Source: Clostridia bacterium
GTDB taxonomy: Bacteria > Bacillota > Clostridia > Christensenellales > UBA1242
Assembly (NCBI GenBank): GCA_017553065.1
Contig: JAFZND010000132.1
Location: forward strand, 1-5,148
Reading direction: 5' to 3'
DNA length: 5,148 nucleotides
Part shown: positions 1 to 5,148 of the stretch, in pieces
Layout of the letters: each line of letters opens with the position of its first letter
How positions within the stretch are numbered: the first letter of the stretch is position 1
The notes under the pieces: generated by a model
What the model was told of the DNA's origin: nothing
What the model saw: only the letters and a program-made list of their open reading frames with translations
Databases searched by the model: none
Position numbers and translations under genes: made by a program

Positions 1-1125
1 GGTGGCGAAAGTAACGAATATGTAAGTATTACGCAAAGTGTTGCAAAAAGCCTAAATATTCCGGCAATTAAGACAATGCAATATGTAGGAATAGATAAAT
101 GCAAATCCTTTGCAGAACGTGCTGGAATTGAGTTTAGTGAAAAAGATAAAGGCCTTGCAATTGCCCTAGGTGGTTTTACTGATGGCACTACTCTACAAAC
201 TCTTGCAGCTTCATATCTACCATTTGCAAGAAATGGAAATTATGTTCAAAACGGATTTATAAGAAAAATTACAACATCTCAAGGTATTGTTGTATATCAA
301 AAAGATGAAATTGGTACTCAGATTATGGGTGATGATACAGCATATCTTATGACTAATATGCTAATTGATAGCGTGCAAACAGGCACTAGCAAACGATTGA
401 AAAATTTACCATTTGAAGTAGCGGGCAAAACTGGTACTGTTGCTGTAAAAGGAACAAATTATAATACTGATGCAATAAGCATTGCATACACTACAAATCA
501 TATTGTAGGAACAACACTGTTTGATTACTCAAACGACAAAGATTACTATTTGTCATCTACAAACAATGGTGGCACATATGCAACAAGTATGATAAAAGAA
601 ATTTTTGAAAATATTTATAAAAATAACCCTAAACCTAGCGATTTTATTGTGCCTGATAGTGTTTGTGAGCTTGAGATAGATTCAGACGAATTAACTGAAA
701 ATCATGTAATTAAATTAGCAACAAATAACACTCCACCCAAGTTAAAAATTAAAGGATATTTTGCAAATAGATTTATGCCAACATCTGTAAGTGAAAGATT
801 TGATAATCCACAAGTCGATTTTAATGTTCAATACTTGGATAACAAGGCAGTAATTAGTGCAAAATTAAATAAGAATTTTAATTATGAATTGATAAAAGGC
901 AATGAAATAATTGATGTAATTGAAGATTATGATAAAGTAGATTATATGTTTACAGACAATAATCTTAAAGACAATCAAATGTATGAATACTATTTTAGAA
1001 TAATGAATCCGTACACACTTGATAAGTTTGAAAGCAATAAAATTAGTATAATTACTAAAAGCAAATACCAATCAATAATTGATAATGAGATTGCAAAAAA
1101 GAGCATTAGTTGGTATTTTGGATAA
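1..1125 (+). CDS. Class A penicillin-binding protein (PBP1a-type), C-terminal part, 5' end outside window
   Basis: This is the 3' end of a peptidoglycan synthase gene; frame 1 is open from the first base, giving 374 residues. The transpeptidase domain, which cross-links stem peptides outside the membrane, is recognised by the SxN motif (Ser-Leu-Asn, 49-57, followed by IPAIK) and the KTG motif (427-435, in VAGKTGT). The spacing and the preceding YLMTNMLIDSV stretch fit class A enzymes. The SxxK serine motif, glycosyltransferase domain and membrane anchor must lie upstream of the window. After KTG, the usual tryptophan-containing WFVGYTP-like strand is replaced by an AISIAYTT-like one. An NGGTYA segment follows near codon 190, then a PBP1a-like linker with a PPKLK segment and PT, and a beta-rich, fibronectin-III-like tail (about codons 255-355). 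The first in-frame ATG at 76 is not the true start, because SxN lies before it. The gene converges on recA. The family call is firm; class A rather than class B is inferred from the motif context and tail. Confidence 0.88.
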   Translation, partial: GGESNEYVSITQSVAKSLNIPAIKTMQYVGIDKCKSFAERAGIEFSEKDKGLAIALGGFTDGTTLQTLAASYLPFARNGNYVQNGFIRKITTSQGIVVYQKDEIGTQIMGDDTAYLMTNMLIDSVQTGTSKRLKNLPFEVAGKTGTVAVKGTNYNTDAISIAYTTNHIVGTTLFDYSNDKDYYLSSTNNGGTYATSMIKEIFENIYKNNPKPSDFIVPDSVCELEIDSDELTENHVIKLATNNTPPKLKIKGYFANRFMPTSVSERFDNPQVDFNVQYLDNKAVISAKLNKNFNYELIKGNEIIDVIEDYDKVDYMFTDNNLKDNQMYEYYFRIMNPYTLDKFESNKISIITKSKYQSIIDNEIAKKSISWYFG

Positions 1126-1128
1126 ACA

Positions 1129-1159
1129 AAAAATACTATGGAAAATCCATAGTATTTTT
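1129..1159. terminator. Bidirectional intrinsic terminator between the PBP gene and recA
   Basis: A perfect 14-bp inverted repeat (1129-1142 with 1146-1159) surrounds an AAA loop. It has a GC-containing core near the loop (CTATGGA/TCCATAG) and A/T outer arms. Read on the plus strand, the stem runs into TTTTTGTTGTTT. Read on the minus strand, it runs into TTTTTTGTTT. It starts 3 nt after the PBP stop codon and ends 12 nt before the recA stop codon, so it can end both convergent transcripts. Its function is inferred from structure and position. Confidence 0.9.
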
Positions 1160-1171
1160 GTTGTTTGCATA

Positions 1172-2167
1172 TTACTTGCTGATACCCATTTTGTCTTTAA
1201 CTTTTGCCTTAATTTCTTCATAAACATCTTCATGTTCTTGTAGGTATGATTTTACATTTTCTTTACCTTGGCAAATTCTTTCTCCATTGTAACTATACCA
1301 AGAGCCACTCTTTTGTAAAATATCAGATTCAATTGCAACATCTATAATGCATGATTCATTATCAATACCCTTACCATATAGAATATCAAATTCTGCAACT
1401 CTAAATGGAGGTGCCATTTTATTTTTAACAATTTTAACCTTGCAGTGGTTACCAATAATATCGCTGCCATCTTTTAAAACATCAGTTTTACGAATATCCA
1501 TACGAACAGAACTATAGAATTTAAGTGCCTTACCACCTGTTGTGGTTTCTGGATTTCCATAAATAACGCCTATTTTTTCGCGTAATTGGTTAATGAACAA
1601 TACACAAGTTTTGCTTTTGTTTGTAATGGCTGTAAGTTTACGTAGTGCTTGACTCATAAGGCGTGCTTGTGTGCCAATAAAGTTATCACCCATTTCACCA
1701 TCAATTTCTGCCTTTGGTGTAAGTGCTGCTACTGAGTCAATAACAATCATATCAATTGCACCACTTCTTACTAGTGTTTCGCAAATGTCTAGTGCTTGCT
1801 CACCAGTGTCTGGTTGACTAATATATAGATTATCAACATCTACGCCAATTTTGCGGGCATATTGAGGATCTAACGCGTGCTCTGCATCAATAAATGCTGC
1901 AGTACCACCTAGCTTTTGCGCTTCGGCAAGAATGTGTAGAGCAAGTGTGGTTTTACCGCTACTTTCTGGTCCATACACTTCAATAATTCTTCCGCGTGGC
2001 ACACCACCAATACCTAAAGCATAATCTAATGTTAAGCAACCGGTAGGAATAACTTCAATATTATTCTCTGCATTGTCACTTAATTTCATGATACTACCCT
2101 TTCCAAATTGCTTTTCAATTTGTAAAATGGCTTGTTCTAGTTGTTTTTTCTTTAATTCATCTGTCAT
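1172..2167 (-). CDS. recA: RecA recombinase
   Basis: RecA forms ATP-dependent filaments on single-stranded DNA, drives homologous strand exchange, and stimulates LexA self-cleavage. With the start at 2167 it has 331 residues. Residue numbers then match E. coli RecA through the core: Walker A GPESSGKT (66-73, with K72 and T73), catalytic Glu96 in [10 protein letters not shown], and Walker B aspartate D144 in [14 protein letters not shown]. The L2 DNA-binding loop follows, with GNPETTTGG and ALKFYSSVR. The N-terminal helix ends in the classic [14 protein letters not shown]. An in-frame ATG five codons upstream (2182) has no ribosome binding site before it, whereas GAGG lies 9 nt before the ATG at 2167, so 2167 is preferred. 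The protein ends at [10 protein letters not shown] without the long acidic tail of many RecAs. In loop L1 the usual GDSHVGLQARLM-like stretch reads [12 protein letters not shown]. It is probably transcribed from its own SOS-regulated promoter and ends at the 1129-1159 hairpin. Confidence 0.98.
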   Translation of the reverse strand: MTDELKKKQLEQAILQIEKQFGKGSIMKLSDNAENNIEVIPTGCLTLDYALGIGGVPRGRIIEVYGPESSGKTTLALHILAEAQKLGGTAAFIDAEHALDPQYARKIGVDVDNLYISQPDTGEQALDICETLVRSGAIDMIVIDSVAALTPKAEIDGEMGDNFIGTQARLMSQALRKLTAITNKSKTCVLFINQLREKIGVIYGNPETTTGGKALKFYSSVRMDIRKTDVLKDGSDIIGNHCKVKIVKNKMAPPFRVAEFDILYGKGIDNESCIIDVAIESDILQKSGSWYSYNGERICQGKENVKSYLQEHEDVYEEIKAKVKDKMGISK

Positions 2168-2176
2168 AATGTTAAA

Positions 2177-2180
2177 CCTC
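2177..2180 (-). promoter_or_regulatory. recA ribosome binding site
   Basis: GAGG on the minus strand lies 9 nt before the ATG at 2167. It overlaps the in-frame ATG at 2182, so it cannot serve that upstream codon. This decides the recA start. Confidence 0.8.
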
Positions 2181-2186
2181 ATTTAT

Positions 2187-2200
2187 CAAACATTTGTTTT
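2187..2200 (-). promoter_or_regulatory. Candidate LexA/DinR (SOS) operator of recA
   Basis: The minus strand reads AAAACAAATGTTTG. It matches 12 of 14 positions of the Gram-positive SOS box CGAACRNRYGTTYG, known from Bacillus subtilis, with both mismatches in the first two bases. The core is an inverted repeat, AAACA-AA-TGTTT. It sits just downstream of the predicted recA transcription start and before the ribosome binding site, where a bound repressor would block initiation or clearance. The match is seen in the sequence; LexA binding is inferred. Confidence 0.7.
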
Positions 2201-2208
2201 ATAAACTT

Positions 2209-2236
2209 ATTATACTATAATTTGATTAAAAAACAA
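2209..2236 (-). promoter_or_regulatory. Predicted sigma-A promoter of recA, inside the end of the cinA-like gene
   Basis: A perfect -10 box TATAAT occupies 2214-2209 on the minus strand. A weak -35 candidate, TTGTTT, lies at 2236-2231 with a 16-nt spacer. The start of transcription would fall near 2202, giving a leader of about 35 nt. The -10 box overlaps the cinA-like stop codon (2212-2210), so the promoter lies mostly in coding sequence. The AT-rich background makes a chance TATAAT easy, but the position directly before the SOS box and recA ribosome binding site supports it. Confidence 0.6.
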
Positions 2237-3202
2237 ATCATTTTGTTTAATTTTTTTAATTAAATAATAAATTGCATTTTTTGAAATGGTATTAATCTTC
2301 CTTACACCATGTAGTGAACATTTTGATTTGTATACATGTATTCCATCTATATCACCTACTGCGATATATGAAAAGTCATCTTCCAGGTTACCAAGAGTTG
2401 CTATTGCATAATCACTATCCGATTTTTCTAGTAGTCCAGCCGCCATCTCGTAAACTAATTCAACCATGTTTTGATTATGTGAATTAACAATACTACTTGA
2501 TAAGGCAAGCATTTCTTCAAATTGTTTTGCACTATGTGCAACAATTCCCAATTTAAATCTTCCATTATTATCTGCATTAGTTAGATTTTTAGCAATATTG
2601 CCTTGCGTGAGTGTTTCTGCAACAGACAAAGTTTTGCCATTTACATTTAGTAAATTCATTATAAGTTCGTAAATTGACATGTTTTCATCCGTATACATGT
2701 AAGGTTTTAATTTTTCGTATATATTGGAGATCATATCCTGTCTTGAATCCAACTCAAGTGAATTATCATATTCAATCATAACTTCAACATCTAAATCATC
2801 AGATTTTGTTTTGATAATAATGTCGTCACATTCAATACTCTCAAGTATATTTAAAATTTCTCTTTCACTTTTGCCAAATGTTTTTAATGTCAATTTTGTT
2901 TTGTTATTCTTATTCATGGCATCTGAAAAATGTACAATGCTTATGATTGTATTATCAATATCATGGTCTAATTCAAATACTTTTTTTGTACCTTTAATAT
3001 TAGAGTTATTTGTGCCATAAGTAATTACAAAATCGTTATTATCATCATAAATTACCTTTTCAAAATCGTCTTCAAAACGTGATGAAAGTATAACCTTATT
3101 TACGGTTATACCATTATATTTGCAAGTATTTATTACCTTCGGTAATAATTCGCAAATTTCATCTATTGAATTGCAATTATTTATGACAATGGTTGTTTTC
3201 AT
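2210..3202 (-). CDS. Divergent CinA-like protein (degenerate competence/damage-inducible protein)
   Basis: The 330 residues are recognised as CinA-like from the position between pgsA and recA and from the ordered remains of the family. Residues 1-100 keep an alternating strand/helix pattern with DFVITYGTN (57-65) where CinA has DLVITTGGLGPT. The middle domain begins at LTLKTFG (104-110). The C-terminal domain spans about 173-330, with LSVAETLTQG (192-201) in place of AESCTGG, GIVAHSAKQ (219-227) in place of GVVTYSNEAK, and DYAIATLGN (264-272) in place of DYAxAVTGIAGP. Typical CinA is about 410 residues and hydrolyses nicotinamide mononucleotide to nicotinate mononucleotide through its C-terminal domain. 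Here the N-terminal domain is much shortened and the glycine-rich active-site motifs are changed, so activity is doubtful. The frame is intact and the start lies 8 nt after the pgsA stop, so the protein is probably made. No Shine-Dalgarno sequence is visible before the start; coupling to pgsA translation is likely. Homology is fairly sure; function is unknown. Confidence 0.75.
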   Translation of the reverse strand: MKTTIVINNCNSIDEICELLPKVINTCKYNGITVNKVILSSRFEDDFEKVIYDDNNDFVITYGTNNSNIKGTKKVFELDHDIDNTIISIVHFSDAMNKNNKTKLTLKTFGKSEREILNILESIECDDIIIKTKSDDLDVEVMIEYDNSLELDSRQDMISNIYEKLKPYMYTDENMSIYELIMNLLNVNGKTLSVAETLTQGNIAKNLTNADNNGRFKLGIVAHSAKQFEEMLALSSSIVNSHNQNMVELVYEMAAGLLEKSDSDYAIATLGNLEDDFSYIAVGDIDGIHVYKSKCSLHGVRKINTISKNAIYYLIKKIKQNDLFFNQIIV

Positions 3203-3210
3203 AGTTTATG

Positions 3211-3795
3211 TTATTTTATTTTAAATACTGATTTGTATTTTATCATGTAATCAATACCAGACCAAATTGTAAGAACAGCGGTGGCACCAATTAACACATA
3301 GAAAACAATTTGAAGTGTAAGTAGTACCCATCCAGTTATACCAAATGCAACTAAAGCTGCTACGAGTATACCAAATGGATATGCTATTGTTGAAACAAAG
3401 AATTTCACTTTGCCAATCCACTCTGCTCCCACTGCGCCACTTTGTTCTGCAACCAAAGATTTAATTCCAAGAACTGCAAAATCTCTAAATAACACAATAG
3501 TTGCAAATATTACACCATATGGATGTGGAATAGTAAAATCAGTCATCAATAGAAACAATGTTGCAAATGTAAGTATTTTATCTGCAATAGAATCCAAAAA
3601 CTTACCAAGGTCAGTAATTAAATTGTATTTTCTTGCTATTTTGCCATCAAGTAAGTCAGTGATTGATGCAATGATAAATACAACCAATGCAGCTAATTTG
3701 CCGTAACCTTGTGGTATAAATGATGCCATATACAAAAACATCATTACTGGTACGAGTAATATTCTTGTTAGTGATAATTTATTAGGTAAGTTCAT
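3211..3795 (-). CDS. pgsA: CDP-diacylglycerol--glycerol-3-phosphate 3-phosphatidyltransferase
   Basis: This integral membrane enzyme transfers phosphatidyl from CDP-diacylglycerol to glycerol-3-phosphate, giving phosphatidylglycerol phosphate, the committed step to phosphatidylglycerol and cardiolipin. The full CDP-alcohol phosphotransferase signature DxxDGxxARx8GxxxDxxxD is present: D47, D50, G51, A54, R55, G64, D68 and D72. The N-terminal MNLPNKLSLTRILLVP is typical of PgsA (usually MNxPNxLTxxR), as are GKVK (128-131) and the C-terminal WSGIDY (178-183). Hydrophobic segments are visible at about 12-27, 34-46, 74-86, 94-111, 134-153 and 156-178. The length of 194 residues is normal. The ATG overlaps the rimO stop as ATGA and has an AGGGAG site 7 nt upstream, so translation is coupled to rimO. 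The sequence cannot exclude another CDP-alcohol substrate, but N-terminus and neighbourhood favour PgsA. Confidence 0.94.
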   Translation of the reverse strand: MNLPNKLSLTRILLVPVMMFLYMASFIPQGYGKLAALVVFIIASITDLLDGKIARKYNLITDLGKFLDSIADKILTFATLFLLMTDFTIPHPYGVIFATIVLFRDFAVLGIKSLVAEQSGAVGAEWIGKVKFFVSTIAYPFGILVAALVAFGITGWVLLTLQIVFYVLIGATAVLTIWSGIDYMIKYKSVFKIK

Positions 3796-5099
3796 AACAC
3801 TTCTCCCTCTAGATCGTAATGATCAAATTTGGTTATTTTTACTGTGTAGTAATTCCCAATAGTTAAATTATTATTTTTTATGTACACTACACCATCAACA
3901 TCTGGACACATATTAGATGTTCTGCATACTGCATATTTGCCTTCAATTTTATCTACAACCACTTCTACAATTTTATTTATCATATTTTGATTGTGTTCTA
4001 TAACATTTTTGTATTGCAATTGTGATAAAATATTTAATCGTTTTGATTTAGTACCTTCAGACACTTGATTTGGCATATCGTATGCACGAGTACCTTCTTC
4101 TCTGCTGTACTTAAAGAATCCTACATTATCCAACTTGTATGTGGTTACAAAATCACACAATTCATCAAATTGCTCTTTTGTTTCACCAGGGAAACCTAAA
4201 ATAAACGTGGAACGAATAGTAATATCCGGACAAGCTTTGCGTAATTTACTAATTATATCAATAATTTGTTCTTTGTTAGTGCGTCTATTCATTGCTTTTA
4301 ACACTTCATTATTGATATGTTGCAATGGAATATCAATGTATTTTGCCACTTTTTTATTTTTGGCAATGCATTTAATAAGTTTGTCATCTATTAAGTCAGG
4401 ATAGCAGTAAAGCAATCTAATTAACTTAATTGATTTAATTTTTGATAATTTTTTTATAAGTTTTGTTAGTAATAATTTGCCATGAAAATCATAGCCATAC
4501 TTTGTTACATCTTGCGCAACAAGTATTAGTTCGCTAACACCATCTAAAGCTAATTCTTTTGCTTCTTTTATCAATTCTTTCATAGGAACAGATTTAAATC
4601 TGCCACGAATGTAAGGTATTGTGCAGTAACTGCAAAAATTGTTGCATCCGTCTGCAATTTTTAAGTAAGCATAGTGAGATGGCGTTGTGAGTGCACGAGA
4701 ATATGAATACTCACACTCTGTACGCGTTTTACCAATCAATTCGTCCATTATGTCAACAATCTTATCATTATCTGTAATGGGCACAAATCTATCTACTTCT
4801 GGTAAACTTTCGTGCAAATCAGTATATCGCATATTATTTAAGCAACCTGTAACAACAATGTGTTTTAGATTAGCACTTTTAAGCGTTGCTGCACGCAATA
4901 TAGTTTCTATACTTTCTTTTCTTGCATCCAAAATAAATGAACAAGTATTAATAAGTGCTATATATGCCTCATTTAAGTTAGTTGTAATGATATAACCCGC
5001 TTGTGACAATTTAGCAATCATTTTTTCTAAATCTACTCTATTTTTATCACAACCAAGCGACACTACACCAACAACATTCTTTTGTATGATTTTTTTCAT
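3792..5099 (-). CDS. rimO: Ribosomal protein S12 methylthiotransferase RimO
   Basis: This radical-SAM enzyme adds a methylthio group to a conserved aspartate of ribosomal protein S12 in the cytoplasm. The 435 residues show the three expected domains. The N-terminal methylthiotransferase domain has its three iron-sulfur ligands, C17 (in SLGCDKNRVD), C53 (in NTCSF) and C86 (in TGCLN). The radical-SAM domain carries CNNFCSYC (C152, C156, C159), AQDVTKYG (195-202), DIPLQH (256-261) and GFPGET (302-307). A C-terminal TRAM domain spans about 374-435. SLGCDKNRVD, AQDVTKYG, YSREEGTRA (331-339) and CPDVDGVVYI (398-407) favour RimO over the tRNA enzymes MiaB and MtaB. The start is supported by GAGG 10 nt upstream and by overlap with the preceding stop (TAATG). 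It stops at TGA, overlapping pgsA by 4 nt. Confidence 0.96.
   Translation of the reverse strand: MKKIIQKNVVGVVSLGCDKNRVDLEKMIAKLSQAGYIITTNLNEAYIALINTCSFILDARKESIETILRAATLKSANLKHIVVTGCLNNMRYTDLHESLPEVDRFVPITDNDKIVDIMDELIGKTRTECEYSYSRALTTPSHYAYLKIADGCNNFCSYCTIPYIRGRFKSVPMKELIKEAKELALDGVSELILVAQDVTKYGYDFHGKLLLTKLIKKLSKIKSIKLIRLLYCYPDLIDDKLIKCIAKNKKVAKYIDIPLQHINNEVLKAMNRRTNKEQIIDIISKLRKACPDITIRSTFILGFPGETKEQFDELCDFVTTYKLDNVGFFKYSREEGTRAYDMPNQVSEGTKSKRLNILSQLQYKNVIEHNQNMINKIVEVVVDKIEGKYAVCRTSNMCPDVDGVVYIKNNNLTIGNYYTVKITKFDHYDLEGEVL
3803..3808 (-). promoter_or_regulatory. pgsA ribosome binding site within rimO
   Basis: AGGGAG on the minus strand lies 7 nt before the pgsA ATG, inside the last codons of rimO. 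It is the strongest Shine-Dalgarno match in the window and supports the ATGA-overlapping start. Confidence 0.85.
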
Positions 5100-5148
5100 T
5101 ATTCAAAGTCCTCGCCAAATGTTTCTTCAAATTCTTGTTCAGTAATAA
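5099..5148 (-). CDS. 3' end of an upstream gene, possibly ftsK/spoIIIE (partial)
   Basis: The minus-strand frame entering at the right edge gives the last 15 residues, ITEQEFEETFGEDFE, and ends at TAA (5101-5099), sharing one base with the rimO ATG. This acidic helix-like tail resembles the end of FtsK/SpoIIIE DNA translocases, and ftsK often precedes rimO in Clostridia. Fifteen residues are too few to identify a protein, so the name rests on synteny and is tentative. The existence of a gene ending here is well supported by the TAATG junction and by the rimO ribosome binding site lying inside it. Confidence 0.55.
   Translation of the reverse strand, partial: ITEQEFEETFGEDFE
5110..5113 (-). 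promoter_or_regulatory. rimO ribosome binding site
   Basis: GAGG on the minus strand lies 10 nt before the rimO ATG at 5099, within the last codons of the preceding gene. It supports that start and an operon arrangement. Confidence 0.7.

Noticed and set aside
2168..2182. Longer recA start at the ATG at 2182, adding five residues (MRFNI).
   Set aside because: No ribosome binding site precedes it, the GAGG that serves 2167 overlaps it, and the extra residues do not resemble RecA N-termini.
2222..2265. A/T-rich run with weak overlapping inverted repeats (ATTTG/CAAAT and TGATT/AATCA) and T-tracts.
   Set aside because: The stems are only 5 bp and lie in the last codons of the cinA-like gene. I considered a terminator or second operator, but the T-tracts encode the Lys/Asn/Ile-rich tail.
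2724..3020. Open frame on the plus strand opposite the cinA-like gene (98 codons).
   Set aside because: It is a mirror of the coding strand, rich in Ser and hydrophobic residues as expected from antisense codons. No ribosome binding site or recognisable family was seen. The other antisense frames (865-1071 minus, 3410-3706, 4135-4404 and 4687-4995 plus) were rejected for the same reason.
3792..3795. Possible Mollicute (code 4) origin, suggested by AT-richness.
   Set aside because: rimO ends at TGA exactly at a normal ATGA junction, tryptophans are coded by TGG, and a peptidoglycan synthase is present.
4589..4602. Perfect 14-bp palindrome CAGATTTAAATCTG.
   Set aside because: It lies in the rimO codons just after the radical-SAM cysteine cluster and has no second copy. 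A palindrome of this size is not surprising by chance in 5 kb of AT-rich sequence.
1..5148. Mobile element, CRISPR array, tRNA, toxin-antitoxin pair or phage island.
   Set aside because: No repeats, transposase-like frames, tRNA-like cloverleaf or foreign base composition were seen. The genes are contiguous housekeeping genes with normal junctions.

Overview
This window reads as an AT-rich, low-GC Gram-positive (Firmicutes-type) chromosomal housekeeping locus, probably from a Clostridia- or Bacilli-like bacterium. The evidence is the gene order (rimO, pgsA, cinA-like, recA), a candidate LexA/DinR-type operator in front of recA, and a class A penicillin-binding protein with a C-terminal extension. 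rimO stops at TGA and no gene reads TGA as tryptophan, so the standard bacterial code applies. A peptidoglycan synthase also argues against a wall-less Mollicute. Species cannot be named from the sequence alone.

Layout. Positions 1-1125 (+) hold the 3' part of a class A penicillin-binding protein gene, open at the left edge. A strong symmetrical hairpin at 1129-1159 separates it from recA, which converges from the right, and can serve as a terminator for both. Everything from 1172 to the right edge is on the minus strand. In transcription order (right to left) it holds the last 15 codons of an unidentified gene (possibly ftsK/spoIIIE), rimO (5099-3792), pgsA (3795-3211), a divergent cinA-like gene (3202-2210) and recA (2167-1172). 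The first four genes are packed as an operon: TAATG overlap, ATGA overlap, then an 8-nt gap. recA follows a 42-nt gap that contains most of its own control region: a TATAAT -10 box overlapping the cinA stop codon, a 12/14 match to the Gram-positive SOS box, and a GAGG ribosome binding site.

Functions. The genes serve ribosomal protein S12 modification (RimO), anionic phospholipid synthesis (PgsA), DNA repair and the SOS response (RecA), and cell-wall synthesis (PBP). They share synteny, not one pathway. I see no mobile element, CRISPR array, tRNA, rRNA, riboswitch or new defence-like system. The most unusual item is the cinA-like gene. It keeps the CinA neighbourhood and overall fold pattern, but its N-terminal MoCF-like domain is shortened and it has lost the hallmark motifs of the nicotinamide-nucleotide amidase domain. 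It may be a repurposed or catalytically inactive CinA. The window has no gene-free stretch over 300 bases.
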